Below are positions 27,156-35,552 of a DNA stretch of 64,000 nucleotides, one piece after another. The stretch comes from Corynebacterium suranareeae (GTDB lineage: Bacteria > Actinomycetota > Actinomycetes > Mycobacteriales > Mycobacteriaceae), in assembly GCF_002355155.1 (NCBI RefSeq), contig NZ_AP017369.1, forward strand, positions 2,914,001-2,978,000. Reading direction: 5' to 3'. Every line of letters starts with the position of its first letter. Positions within the stretch are counted from its first letter, which is position 1. A program made the translations under genes and the position numbers. The notes below the pieces were generated by a model that saw only the letters and a list, made by a program, of their open reading frames with translations, searched no databases and had not been told where the DNA came from.

Positions 27156-27827
27156 TTAAGCCGCGATGGTGCCAACGGCGGACAGGAACAGCTCCAGGCC
27201 ATCAAGAGATGGGCCGGTTAGCTTTTCGACGGCATGTTCCGGGTGCGGCATCAAACCGACGACGCGACCAGTTTCATTGCTGATACCGGCGATGTCGTTG
27301 ACGGAACCGTTGAAGTTATCGGTGTAGCGGAACACCACACGGCCTTCGCCCTCAAGCTGCGCGATGGTTTCAGCATCTGCTTGGAAGCGACCTTCACCGT
27401 GTTTTGCTGGAATGAGGATCTTTTGTCCCTTTTCCAAAGTATTGGTCCATGCGGTGGTGTTGTTTTCCACAGCCAAATGGGTATCCACGCAGTGGAAGTG
27501 CAGACCCTTGTTGCGGGTCAGTGCACCTGGCAAAAGGCGTGCCTCGGTAAGAATCTGGAAGCCATTGCAAATACCAAGTACTGGCATGCCTTTTCCGGCT
27601 TGCTCAATAACGGATTGCATGACAGGCGCTAGTGCAGAGATCGCACCGGTGCGCAGATAATCACCGTAGGAAAAACCTCCTGGGACGACAACAGCGTCGA
27701 CGCCTTTGAGGTCTTCGTCGGCGTGCCACAGGCTGATTACTTCTGCACCCGCGATGCGTGCAGCACGAGCTGCATCCACATCATCGAGTGTGCCTGGGAA
27801 GGTAATTACACCGATTTTGGCGCTCAC
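27156..27827 (-). CDS. purQ: Phosphoribosylformylglycinamidine synthase, glutaminase subunit
   Basis: 223 residues, class I glutamine amidotransferase. The nucleophile Cys is in [14 protein letters not shown] near residue 87. The catalytic His-Glu pair is in [11 protein letters not shown] near residue 198. It supplies ammonia to PurL. The start overlaps the purS stop by 4 bases (ATGA), implying coupled translation. Confidence 0.97.
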   Translation of the reverse strand: MSAKIGVITFPGTLDDVDAARAARIAGAEVISLWHADEDLKGVDAVVVPGGFSYGDYLRTGAISALAPVMQSVIEQAGKGMPVLGICNGFQILTEARLLPGALTRNKGLHFHCVDTHLAVENNTTAWTNTLEKGQKILIPAKHGEGRFQADAETIAQLEGEGRVVFRYTDNFNGSVNDIAGISNETGRVVGLMPHPEHAVEKLTGPSLDGLELFLSAVGTIAA

Positions 27828-28069
27828 TTCGCGACCTCAACTCCCACCACATCGAAGTCCTCGATGACGGTGTTTGCGAGGAGGGTTTCAGCAATTTTCT
27901 TTAGGTCGGCTTCGGTGACGGAATCATCTACCTCAAGTTCAAAGCGCTTTCCCTGACGGACATCGGAAACGCCAGAAACTCCGATACGTCCGAGGGCGCG
28001 GTGTACCGCCTGCCCCTGGGGATCCAGAATCTCAGCCTTAGGCATGACATTGACAACTACACGGGCCAC
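27824..28069 (-). CDS. purS: Phosphoribosylformylglycinamidine synthase subunit PurS
   Basis: 81 residues, the usual PurS size. [30 protein letters not shown] is typical, and the C-terminus ends with [15 protein letters not shown]. It bridges PurQ and PurL for ammonia channelling. GTG start with AGGGAAAA upstream. First gene of the operon. Confidence 0.95.
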   Translation of the reverse strand: MARVVVNVMPKAEILDPQGQAVHRALGRIGVSGVSDVRQGKRFELEVDDSVTEADLKKIAETLLANTVIEDFDVVGVEVAK

Positions 28070-28154
28070 GGTATTTTCCCTTACTCAAGAAATGGGGACG
28101 ACAATGTTTCCTGCACAAGTGTAATGGTTGACACTGGTCAAACCTAGCCAGCCC

Positions 28155-28634
28155 TTAGCGGGGGAGATTTTCTTCAATTGCCGCCACCACATCAGCAGCT
28201 AAAGGATCCACTCTCGGACCAAAACGCGTAATCGTATTACCTACTGTATCTACGAGGAATTTCTCAAAATTCCACTCAATGTCATCCCCACCCGTGGCCT
28301 GTTTTAGCACCTTATAAAGGGGGTGAGCACCTGCCCCATTAACCTCAGTTTTACTTAACAACGGGAAGGTGACGTTGTACTGATTTTGTGCAAAAGCACA
28401 CACCTGCGCATCAGTTCCTGGCTCTTGTTCATTGAATTGATTACACGGCACACCGATCACGGAAAATCCTCGATCTTGATACTCCGCGTGAAGTTTCTGC
28501 AGACCCTCATACTGAGGCGTTAAACCACATTTGGAAGCCACATTGACAATCAGCAGTAGCTTTCCTTCCCAGTCCCGCATGGTGGTTTCTGTGCCGTCGG
28601 TCAACGTGACGTTGATGTCATGAATAGAAGTCAT
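28155..28634 (-). CDS. mpx: Glutathione-peroxidase-fold mycothiol/thioredoxin peroxidase
   Basis: 159 residues, standard GPx length. The active-site Cys is in VNVASKCGLTPQYEGLQ near residue 36, with conserved Gln in FSVIGVPCNQFNEQEPG and Trp in DIEWNFEKFLVD. It reduces peroxides. C. glutamicum makes mycothiol and not glutathione, and its Cys-GPx has been described as using mycothiol/mycoredoxin and thioredoxin. The ATG at 28634 has AGGGT upstream; a longer frame to 28691 lacks support. A further Cys in DAQVCAF may be the resolving residue. Confidence 0.88.
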   Translation of the reverse strand: MTSIHDINVTLTDGTETTMRDWEGKLLLIVNVASKCGLTPQYEGLQKLHAEYQDRGFSVIGVPCNQFNEQEPGTDAQVCAFAQNQYNVTFPLLSKTEVNGAGAHPLYKVLKQATGGDDIEWNFEKFLVDTVGNTITRFGPRVDPLAADVVAAIEENLPR

Positions 28635-28768
28635 GATCGCAACCCTAGTTGAGGGGTGATAAGGCGCGCTGCTTTTAATTTTCAAGCACACGTTGCAACA
28701 GGCGATTTAAGGCATTGGAATCCTGGAATGAGCCTTTGTATATCCCAGGCTTACTTAGACGCTCAGAA

Positions 28769-28970
28769 GCGATTCTGGCAGGCCTTGTTTTTGGGGCCAG
28801 TGGTGCAGATGTGAAACCTGGAAGAATCCTGATCAAGGACTCACCACAAACAGGCCTCGAGGGGTATAAATCGGTCAAAAACTTGCACCGAGGAGGCCGT
28901 ACAGTGAAAATCCCCACCACAAATCACTTAAAACGGCCGATTTGTGGTGGATTTTCGCACATTCTTTCGC
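28769..28970 (+). repeat. Repeat family C, copy 2
   Basis: The plus strand starts GCGATTCTGGCAGGCC, has the frame AILAGLVFGASGADVKPGRI, a longer middle than copy 1, and the same ending with a GGTGGATTTTC hairpin and CACATTCTTTC. It faces the deacetylase-like gene and supplies that gene's terminator. Confidence 0.6.
28907..28955 (-). terminator. Terminator after the DUF2334-like gene
   Basis: AAAATC(C)CCACCACAAATC pairs with GATTTGTGGTGGATTTT around a 13-base loop, 28 bases past the stop. Confidence 0.8.
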
Positions 28971-28982
28971 CTAGCAGTTAAA

Positions 28983-29678
28983 TCAACTATAGGGCAATTG
29001 CGCAGCAGCGTTGGAGTAGGTTTCCACCTGTGCACCCAAGTCCACAGCAGCCAATGCAGCTTCCCTAAAATCTGCTGCTACTTTAGGGTTCGTTAGGTTT
29101 CGAGCAGATGCAGATAACCGCACAGTATTTCCTTTTTCTGCCCCGCGTGTTACAGCCTTCATAACATTTTTGCGCCACCATTTAGCAGCACCAAACCCCT
29201 CACCCACCGATAGATTTCGGCAGCCTAGAAATTCACCGTTTTCAAGGTTGTGGAGCCCTTTGGTGGACGCAGCAGCTTTGAATGAAAACTCTGGAAGTAC
29301 CGCAAAAGTACCTTCGGACATACGCCAGCGAGGTGGTGCGAAAATGTCACTGTCCATGCCAATTTTTTGCATTTGCCTAATAGCTCCAGTCAGCCGCAAC
29401 CGTGCTTCGTGCTTTTCTAAGGTGGCAAATTCAGAACGGCGCCCCTGGACTGCTTGATCAAATCCGTTCAAGATCAGTTCGTGTCCACGTTCGCGTTGTT
29501 TTTCCAACCAGGTGAGTGTGTCTTTATCTTTTGCCAAACGCCACTCACCGTCGATTCTGGGTGCGACAAGTAGTGAGACCATGATGCCGTCGGCACGCAG
29601 GTTGGAAATCAGCCTGTTGGCCGCCGGTCTGGTCTGATCGAAAATACTAGAAACTGAAACAAGAAGACGGCCGGACAT
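28983..29678 (-). CDS. DUF2334 / polysaccharide-deacetylase-like protein
   Basis: 231 residues that resemble the DUF2334 branch of the NodB-like deacetylase fold: RLLVSVSSIFDQTRPAANRLISNLRADG, SLLVAPRIDGEWRL, ERGHELILNGFDQAVQGRRSEFATL and DIFAPPRWRMSEGTFAVL. Many members remove acetyl groups from sugars. The usual first metal Asp-Asp pair is not evident here (SSIFD), so activity is uncertain. The ATG lies inside a perfect 14-bp hairpin and has no ribosome site. It is 55 bases downstream of dctA. Confidence 0.65.
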   Translation of the reverse strand: MSGRLLVSVSSIFDQTRPAANRLISNLRADGIMVSLLVAPRIDGEWRLAKDKDTLTWLEKQRERGHELILNGFDQAVQGRRSEFATLEKHEARLRLTGAIRQMQKIGMDSDIFAPPRWRMSEGTFAVLPEFSFKAAASTKGLHNLENGEFLGCRNLSVGEGFGAAKWWRKNVMKAVTRGAEKGNTVRLSASARNLTNPKVAADFREAALAAVDLGAQVETYSNAAAQLPYS

Positions 29679-29705
29679 GCTTGGTATTGTCGCATGTCCG
29701 GCCGT
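29667..29705 (-). terminator. Hairpin after dctA that contains the next gene's start codon
   Basis: ACGGCCGGACATGC (29667-29680) and GCATGTCCGGCCGT (29692-29705) form a perfect 14-bp stem with an 11-base loop. The ATG of the downstream gene (29676-29678) is within the stem. On the minus strand CTTCTTGTTTC follows, a weak T-rich tail. Confidence 0.65.
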
Positions 29706-29733
29706 TGTCGTCCTGTTGAAAAACTAGTTGGAC

Positions 29734-31077
29734 TTAGTGGTCGTCGTCTTCCATTTCTACATATGGGTCTTTGCCATCTAGAACATCATGGACTTGTTTC
29801 ATATCCACGGTGCCAGTCCACTTACCCACCAGCAGTGTTGCCACGGAGTTACCAGCGAAGTTGGTTAGTGCACGTGCTTCTGACATGAACTTATCGATAC
29901 CAACGATGACATCCACTCCGTGCAGCAATTCTGGGCGGTGAGAGGATAGACCTGCAGCCAGGGTTGCGATACCCGCACCGGAGACACCCGCAGCACCCTT
30001 AGAAGCGATGATCATGAAGACCAGCAGACCGATCTGCTCACCAAGGCTCATGGGCATATTCATTGCATCGGCAATAAAGATCGACGCCATGGTCAGGTAG
30101 ATTGCTGTGCCATCCAGGTTGAAGGAGTAGCCGGTTGGGACCACGATGCCAACGGTTGGCTTTGCCACACCGATGTGCTCCATCTTGCGCATCAAGTTTG
30201 GCAGTGCGGACTCGGAGGAAGAAGTTGCAAAAATCAGCAGGAATTCCTTGGCCAAGTAACGCAGCAGCTTGAAAATGTTCACACCGGTGAAGACCTTGAG
30301 CACTGCACCCAAGACACCGAAGATGAAGATCACGCAAGTGACGTAGAAGGCAAGGATCAAGATACCCAGTTGGATAACTGCATCGAAACCGGTTTCACCA
30401 ACAACACCAGCCATAGCGCCAAAAGCACCGACTGGAGCAAGCCACAAGATCCAGTTCAGGATCTTAAAAATTAGCTTCTGCAGGTGGGATACAAAATCCA
30501 GGATTGGCTGTCCTTTAGGACCCATGGACTGTGCAGCAAAACCCACAAGGATTGCAATGAACAGCACCTGAAGCACTGAACCTGCGGTGAATGCAGAGAA
30601 GAACGTATCAGGAATGATGGAGTGGATGAAGCCTAAAAGTCCTTCTGGGCTGCCCTCGGTGGCTGCGAAGGCAGATTCCTCATCAACCGGGATATTTAGT
30701 CCACTACCTGGCTGGACGAAGTTACCAACAAGCAGGCCGATTGCCAGTGCAAACGTGGACATGGTGATGAAGTATGCAAGGGCGATACCACCGGCACGTC
30801 CCACGGTTGCAGCTGCTTTAACTGAACCGATACCGATAACGATGGTGCAGAAAATCACCGGAGCGATGATCATCTTGATCAAGGACACGAACATGGTGCC
30901 CAAAATCTTGAGCTCTTTACCTAGCTCTGGGGAAATAAGACCTACGGCAATGCCGCCGATCAATGCGATGATGACGGCGATGTAGAGCCAGTGGGTGCGA
31001 TCTTTTTTAGGTGGCTTTTGAACTTTAATGTGTTCGTTTTTAACTTCAACACTTGATGATTCGTTATGTGAATCCAT
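29734..31077 (-). CDS. dctA: C4-dicarboxylate transporter DctA
   Basis: 447 residues of the dicarboxylate/amino acid:cation symporter family (DAACS). It brings in succinate, fumarate and malate across the inner membrane. Eight or more membrane segments are predicted. Typical motifs are FVSLIKMIIAPVIFCTIVIGIGS, ATSSSESALPNLMRKMEHIGV (the Ser-rich hairpin), VPTGYSFNLDGTAIYLT and SKGAAGVSGAGIATLAAGL. The ATG at 31077 has GAGAGGA upstream. The C-terminus is acidic (VEMEDDDH). Confidence 0.93.
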   Translation of the reverse strand: MDSHNESSSVEVKNEHIKVQKPPKKDRTHWLYIAVIIALIGGIAVGLISPELGKELKILGTMFVSLIKMIIAPVIFCTIVIGIGSVKAAATVGRAGGIALAYFITMSTFALAIGLLVGNFVQPGSGLNIPVDEESAFAATEGSPEGLLGFIHSIIPDTFFSAFTAGSVLQVLFIAILVGFAAQSMGPKGQPILDFVSHLQKLIFKILNWILWLAPVGAFGAMAGVVGETGFDAVIQLGILILAFYVTCVIFIFGVLGAVLKVFTGVNIFKLLRYLAKEFLLIFATSSSESALPNLMRKMEHIGVAKPTVGIVVPTGYSFNLDGTAIYLTMASIFIADAMNMPMSLGEQIGLLVFMIIASKGAAGVSGAGIATLAAGLSSHRPELLHGVDVIVGIDKFMSEARALTNFAGNSVATLLVGKWTGTVDMKQVHDVLDGKDPYVEMEDDDH

Positions 31078-31341
31078 GAAGTCGTCCTCTCTGACCTTTT
31101 GGGGAAACGCCAAAAGCGGTCAGATTTCTTTGACCGTTAATCAGCGTGGAGTGGGTTTGCCAACAAACATTTAATAGCTACCTGCTGACAATTCTGGAAA
31201 ATTATGCAAAGGTTTGCCCAATCATGCAAAAAGCAGATTTTATGACCCCCTCACACGGCATACGTAATACCTTTTTTCGTCGCACGTCAGAACGTGAAAT
31301 ATGCCCCAAAAACCCCGATTTGAAACCCCTTGCCCAAAATG
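31078..31341. promoter_or_regulatory. Upstream region of dctA
   Basis: This AT-rich stretch must carry the dctA promoter. I see TGTGAGGGGGTCATAA on the minus strand near 31240-31256, which only half fits a cAMP-receptor (GlxR) site. No gene is evident. Confidence 0.3.
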
Positions 31342-31379
31342 AAAAAATCACCCCCGTTTTCACAGTCGGAGGTGATTTA
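31342..31379 (-). terminator. Terminator after oligopeptidase gene
   Basis: AAATCACCTCCG pairs with CGGGGGTGATTT and TTTT follows on the minus strand, 22 bases past the stop. Confidence 0.85.
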
Positions 31380-31401
31380 AGGTTCGATAGACGAACAAGC
31401 T

Positions 31402-33522
31402 TTATTCAATAATTCCGGTCGCCTGATTAATCAACCAACCGTATTCAAACGCCGTCTCACGCCATTTTTCATAACGGCCAGAAACTCCACCGTGCCCGGC
31501 AACCATTTCCGTTTTCAACAAGAAGTCTCCACCAGTTGCCGTAGCTCGCAGCTGTGCCACCCATTTAGCAGGCTCTACGTACAGCACGCGGGTGTCATTA
31601 AGTGATGTCACCGCCAAAATATTTGGATACTTCTTGGCTTCGATATTTTCATATGGCGCATAGGATGCCATGTATTCATAGACTTGCTTGTCGTCAAGCG
31701 GATTGCCCCATTCATCCCATTCGATCACCGTTAGTGGGAGTTCTGGCATCAACATGGAAGTCAACGGATCCACAAAAGGAACGTTTGCTTCAATTGCCTT
31801 GAAACGATCGCCAGCCATATTGGCTATTGCGCCCATGAGCATGCCACCGGCAGAACCACCTTCAGCTACCAACATCTCTGGGGCAGAAATCTTCTGTTCA
31901 ATCAGGGCATCTGCCACATCAATGAAGTCGGTGAAAGTGTTCTTCTTCGTGGTGGTTTTACCGTTGTCATACCAGCCACGACCCATCTCACCACCACCGC
32001 GAACGTGGGCGATGGCAAAGATCATGCCGCGATCCATCAACGATAAACGCGCAATGGAAAAACCTGGATCGATAGACGATTCATAAGATCCATAGCCATA
32101 CAACAACGCAGGGTTTGGCGCGGTGACATCAAGGTCTGCGCGGTGCACCAAAGATACAGGGATCTGCGCGCCATCCTTGGCGGTCACCCACAACCGGGAT
32201 GCCACATAATCTTGCGGATTATATCCACCAAGCACCTCCTGCTGCTTCAGCAACGTACGCTCGCCTGATTCAATCCAATAGTTATACAGCTGGGCTGGGG
32301 TAGTAAACGATCCATACGATAAACGGATCACCGGGGCATCCCACTCAGGATTGCCGCCAGAAGCAACGGTGTAAATTTCCTCATCAAATTCAAGCTGCTG
32401 GAATTCGCCGAAGGTGCCGTCGACAAGCTTCATGACCGCAACCTGCCCAATGGCGCCGGACCTGTAGCCCAGGATGATGAAATCGCGATACGTATCGACG
32501 CCCTCAATGCGCACATCATCCTTGTGCGCGACCAGCGGCGTCAGCGCGCTCAAAGAATTTAGCTTATCGACGCCACCCCACCCCACCGAAAAGTTCGGCC
32601 CCTCGGCGTTATGCGTGACCAACCAAATATCGGAGCCATCAACAACCGCATGGTCAACGTCATATTCCACACCCTCAACACGCGGAATCAACACCTGCGG
32701 GGTGCCTTCTGGATCATCAAAGGCCAACACCCGAACCTCAGAGGTGATCTTGGATGCGCAACCAAAAAGGATGAATTTTTCTGAACGCGTGGTTCCAACC
32801 CAGGTGGAATAGCGCTCATCGGGCTCGTGGTAGACCAAGACATCGTCCTCAACAGGCGTACCTACCTTGTGTCGCCACACCGTATCCGGACGCCAAGCAT
32901 CATCAACGCGCTGATAAAAGAGGTACTCCTCCCCCACCCACGTAGCGCCGTAAAAAATACCAGTCAATGTATCCGGCAACAGCTCGCCAGTTGTCAGATC
33001 CTTAATCCGCAGCGTGAAACGCTCATCACCTGTGACATCAGTGGAATACGCAAGATACCGGCCAGAGGTAGTCACAGAAGAAGCACCCATGGAGAAAAAC
33101 TCATGGCCTTCTGCCAACTCATTGGCATCCATGATGATGGTTTCCCCTTCAGCGGGCTCGCCTTCAGGAATCACAGGCGGAGTCCACGCATCGGAGCCTT
33201 CTGCTACCGGAATCCGGCAGGAATAACCGTAGCTTTTGCCTTCTTCAGTTCGCGAGTAATACCAATACTTGCCAGCACGAACCGGAATAGACATATCGGT
33301 TTCTTTAACGCGAGACTTGATCTCTTCATAGATATTGTCGCGCAACGTAGCAAGATGCTCAGTCTCCTGCTTAGTAAACGCATTTTCTGCCTCAAGGTAA
33401 TCCAAAGTTTCTTGAGATTCTTTATCCCGAAGCCATTCATAGTTATCTACGAAATCAATACCGTGGTGGGTTCGGGTAATCGGATGGATTGGTGCTTGTG
33501 GCGGGGTAAGGCGTTTAGACAT
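31402..33522 (-). CDS. ptrB: Oligopeptidase B (S9A prolyl-oligopeptidase family)
   Basis: 706 residues. An N-terminal beta-propeller (about 75-410) is followed by an alpha/beta-hydrolase domain. The Ser nucleophile is in VAEGGSAGGMLMGA near residue 555, the Asp in SLNDTRVLYVEPAKW, and the His in EMVAGHGGVSGRYEKW near residue 685. It cuts short peptides after basic residues in the cytosol. Also present are RGGGEMGRGWYDNGK and the opening HGIDFVDNYEWLRD. TAAGAT lies 8 bases before the ATG, so the gene may be leaderless. Confidence 0.93.
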   Translation of the reverse strand: MSKRLTPPQAPIHPITRTHHGIDFVDNYEWLRDKESQETLDYLEAENAFTKQETEHLATLRDNIYEEIKSRVKETDMSIPVRAGKYWYYSRTEEGKSYGYSCRIPVAEGSDAWTPPVIPEGEPAEGETIIMDANELAEGHEFFSMGASSVTTSGRYLAYSTDVTGDERFTLRIKDLTTGELLPDTLTGIFYGATWVGEEYLFYQRVDDAWRPDTVWRHKVGTPVEDDVLVYHEPDERYSTWVGTTRSEKFILFGCASKITSEVRVLAFDDPEGTPQVLIPRVEGVEYDVDHAVVDGSDIWLVTHNAEGPNFSVGWGGVDKLNSLSALTPLVAHKDDVRIEGVDTYRDFIILGYRSGAIGQVAVMKLVDGTFGEFQQLEFDEEIYTVASGGNPEWDAPVIRLSYGSFTTPAQLYNYWIESGERTLLKQQEVLGGYNPQDYVASRLWVTAKDGAQIPVSLVHRADLDVTAPNPALLYGYGSYESSIDPGFSIARLSLMDRGMIFAIAHVRGGGEMGRGWYDNGKTTTKKNTFTDFIDVADALIEQKISAPEMLVAEGGSAGGMLMGAIANMAGDRFKAIEANVPFVDPLTSMLMPELPLTVIEWDEWGNPLDDKQVYEYMASYAPYENIEAKKYPNILAVTSLNDTRVLYVEPAKWVAQLRATATGGDFLLKTEMVAGHGGVSGRYEKWRETAFEYGWLINQATGIIE

Positions 33523-33611
33523 AAGCCCCGATCTTAGTCACGCCAACTATCCGCATGCTGCTGTGTTCGCCATTGGCGACATTTCGCAGTAACTCCCTTT
33601 TGGAGACGCAA

Positions 33612-33872
33612 GCATTTATCGCCTGTTTAAAGCCTTCAAATTTCTTGCATGAACATTTGTATGGATAGGGCTTAGAAAACCGCTTAGAAACGCTTCTGGG
33701 GAGGTATGACTTTTACACGTTGGGTTCAACATTCGGACCCGACCAAACCAGGAGACCCAGAATCTTAGAAAACCCGAATGTTGGGTCTCCCAGTTTGGTA
33801 CCTAGCGCGACACACCAAACCAGGAGACCCACAAACGTCAAAAACGCGATTTCTGGGTCTCCTGGTTTGGTC
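33612..33872 (+). repeat. Twin-hairpin intergenic repeat family A, copy 2 (261 bp)
   Basis: Same length and layout as copy 1 at 7285-7545. The outer 22-base arms (33741-33762, 33851-33872) are identical to those of copy 1. The inner arms (33783-33798, 33815-33830) differ from copy 1 but still pair, with two mismatches. It fills most of the ptrB-purC gap. Confidence 0.85.
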
Positions 33873-33903
33873 TAGCCCTACTTCAGTGCCAAACGGGGCA
33901 GTG

Positions 33904-34797
33904 TTAGACGCAGGATCCAATCCACTGGCAAAACTTCTTCTCAGAGATCAATTCATAGGCTTCGATATAGCGCTCACGGGTTGCTTCAACCACAGAGCCA
34001 GGTAGCGCTGGTGGTTCCATGCCGGAATCTTTATCCCAACCAGATTTAGGGCCGGTCAACCAATTGCGTACAAACTGCTTATCAAAACTTGGTTGCACAG
34101 AACCTGCCTCATAGCCTTCTACAGGCCAGTAGCGGGAAGAATCTGGGGTTAAGACTTCATCGCCAAGAACTAACGTGCCGTCTTCATCAATGCCGAACTC
34201 AAATTTGGTGTCAGCAAGGATCACACCGCGCTCGCGAGCGATTTCTGCAGCAGCAGTGTAGATGGCGATGGAGGCATCGCGAAGCTGGTTAGCCCGGGTT
34301 TCGCCCAGGCGTTCCTCCACAACATCGAAAGATACGTTGATGTCATGATCTCCAATATCAGCCTTGGTGGCCGGAGTGAAGATAGGTTCAGGCAGCTTAG
34401 ATGCTTCAACTAAACCTTCTGGAAGTTCCACGCCACACACAGAACTTGTCTGCTTGTATTCCGCAAGACCAGAACCAGTGAGGTAGCCGCGTACAACGCA
34501 TTCAAATGGGAGCATGTTGAGCTTCTTACACACCATTGCTCGTCCCAGCACTTCTTCTGGGATGCGGGGGTCATCTGCGGGGCCCGCGAGGTGGTTGGGG
34601 AAATCAATGGTGTCGAAGAAGAACTGGCTCATCGCAGTGAGCACTCGACCCTTGTCTGGAATTTCCGTGTCGAGGATGAAATCGTATGCCGAGATACGAT
34701 CAGAAGCCACCATGAGGATGTGTTTGTCATCGATCTCATAGATCTCACGGACCTTGCCTGCCGACAGGTGCTTGTACTGGGAGAGTTCAGGACGCAT
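33904..34797 (-). CDS. purC: Phosphoribosylaminoimidazole-succinocarboxamide synthase
   Basis: 297 residues. It joins aspartate to CAIR to make SAICAR. Motifs are [67 protein letters not shown] and [16 protein letters not shown]. The start at 34797 gives the expected N-terminus [11 protein letters not shown] and lies 8 bases after TAGACT. A longer frame to 34854 adds unrelated residues. Confidence 0.96.
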   Translation of the reverse strand: MRPELSQYKHLSAGKVREIYEIDDKHILMVASDRISAYDFILDTEIPDKGRVLTAMSQFFFDTIDFPNHLAGPADDPRIPEEVLGRAMVCKKLNMLPFECVVRGYLTGSGLAEYKQTSSVCGVELPEGLVEASKLPEPIFTPATKADIGDHDINVSFDVVEERLGETRANQLRDASIAIYTAAAEIARERGVILADTKFEFGIDEDGTLVLGDEVLTPDSSRYWPVEGYEAGSVQPSFDKQFVRNWLTGPKSGWDKDSGMEPPALPGSVVEATRERYIEAYELISEKKFCQWIGSCV

Positions 34798-34956
34798 GAT
34801 AGGCAAGTCTAGACCCCTAAGGTGTGTTCGGAAAATTATGGGACATACGGGCAAGAATCCTTAGCTTTGTGGCATGAGGGCAAACGCGCGAAATGGTTCC
34901 GCGAAGAGATTAAGGAAAGCTTAAGGATTGACAGGTACTGCACAGGTGTAAAAACG

Positions 34957-34993
34957 CAAAAAAGACGGACACTCGCTCATGGAGAGTGTCCGT
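34957..34993 (-). terminator. Terminator after the 38-residue gene
   Basis: ACGGACACTC and GAGTGTCCGT form a perfect 10-bp stem. On the minus strand CTTTTTT follows. It separates the small gene from purC. Confidence 0.9.
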
Positions 34994-35067
34994 GCTTTTC
35001 AGGCTCCTTGAAGCTAACTAAATGTTAGCCAGGGACCTAGGCTGCGATCTCAAAGGATCGCTAGCGA

Positions 35068-35184
35068 CTAGGAAGAAGCGTTCTGGATGGTGTCGAAGAC
35101 GCCCTGTGCACCGTTGAATACGGAGCCAACGAGGCCCTGGATGCCGTCGAAGATGGACTGGAAAATATCGAAGATCGCCTGCAT
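35068..35184 (-). CDS. Small amphipathic-helix protein (38 residues)
   Basis: The ATG at 35184 is preceded by GAAAGTGAG at good spacing. The product is MQAIFDIFQSIFDGIQGL followed by VGSVFNGAQGVFDTIQNASS. Phe, Ile and Val recur with helical spacing, with no signal peptide and almost no charge other than Asp. It has its own upstream region and a strong terminator, both arguing that it is real. It recalls the short helical porin subunits (PorA/PorH type) of the corynebacterial outer layer and phenol-soluble-modulin-like peptides. I cannot assign a role. Confidence 0.7.
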   Translation of the reverse strand: MQAIFDIFQSIFDGIQGLVGSVFNGAQGVFDTIQNASS

Positions 35185-35508
35185 TATGATCTCACTTTCT
35201 TGTGTTCGCCAGGCTCTTGCTGCCTGACTGGGATGACTCAAGTGTGACCCATAACGCCGGTCGGTTGCAACCCCATCGTGAAAAACAGCGCCATTTTTGA
35301 ACACCGTTTAATAAGTGTCATTTAGATACCTTTAAGGGCAGCGCAATTTTATTCATCGGAAAAATTTTATGAAAATTTTTTTAAAAATTGCCACTTTTGA
35401 TCGATTCCGAGGCTTAAAATGTCATTTTTTAGACACCTAAAAGTCATCTAATTGCTTCCACTCGGGCGTTCCAAAAGCGTCCCAAAGCGTTCCAAAAAGA
35501 CCCGAAAC
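35185..35508. other. Upstream region of the small helical gene
   Basis: AT-rich, with three imperfect direct repeats GCGTTCCAAAA / GCGTCCCAAA / GCGTTCCAAAA at 35466-35497 and a short inverted segment. A promoter for the small gene is expected here; TATTAA near 35312 is a possible -10. I see no other gene. Confidence 0.35.
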
Positions 35509-35540
35509 CAAAAAATGGGGCCGCGAAGGCCCCATTTTTC
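35509..35540 (-). terminator. Terminator after purB
   Basis: AAAAATGGGGCC pairs with GGCCCCATTTTT around a GCGAA loop; the minus strand continues TTTTTTGG. It lies 13 bases past the purB stop. Confidence 0.92.
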
Positions 35541-35552
35541 TCGTTTCAACCT

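Noticed and set aside
28675..28920. 81-codon minus-strand frame upstream of the peroxidase gene
   Set aside because: It is antisense to repeat family C and shows no ribosome site or protein similarity; the plus-strand frame has the codon-like substitution pattern.
32827..33537. 236-codon open frame opposite the oligopeptidase gene
   Set aside because: Antisense shadow of a well-supported gene, with no family motif and no start signal.
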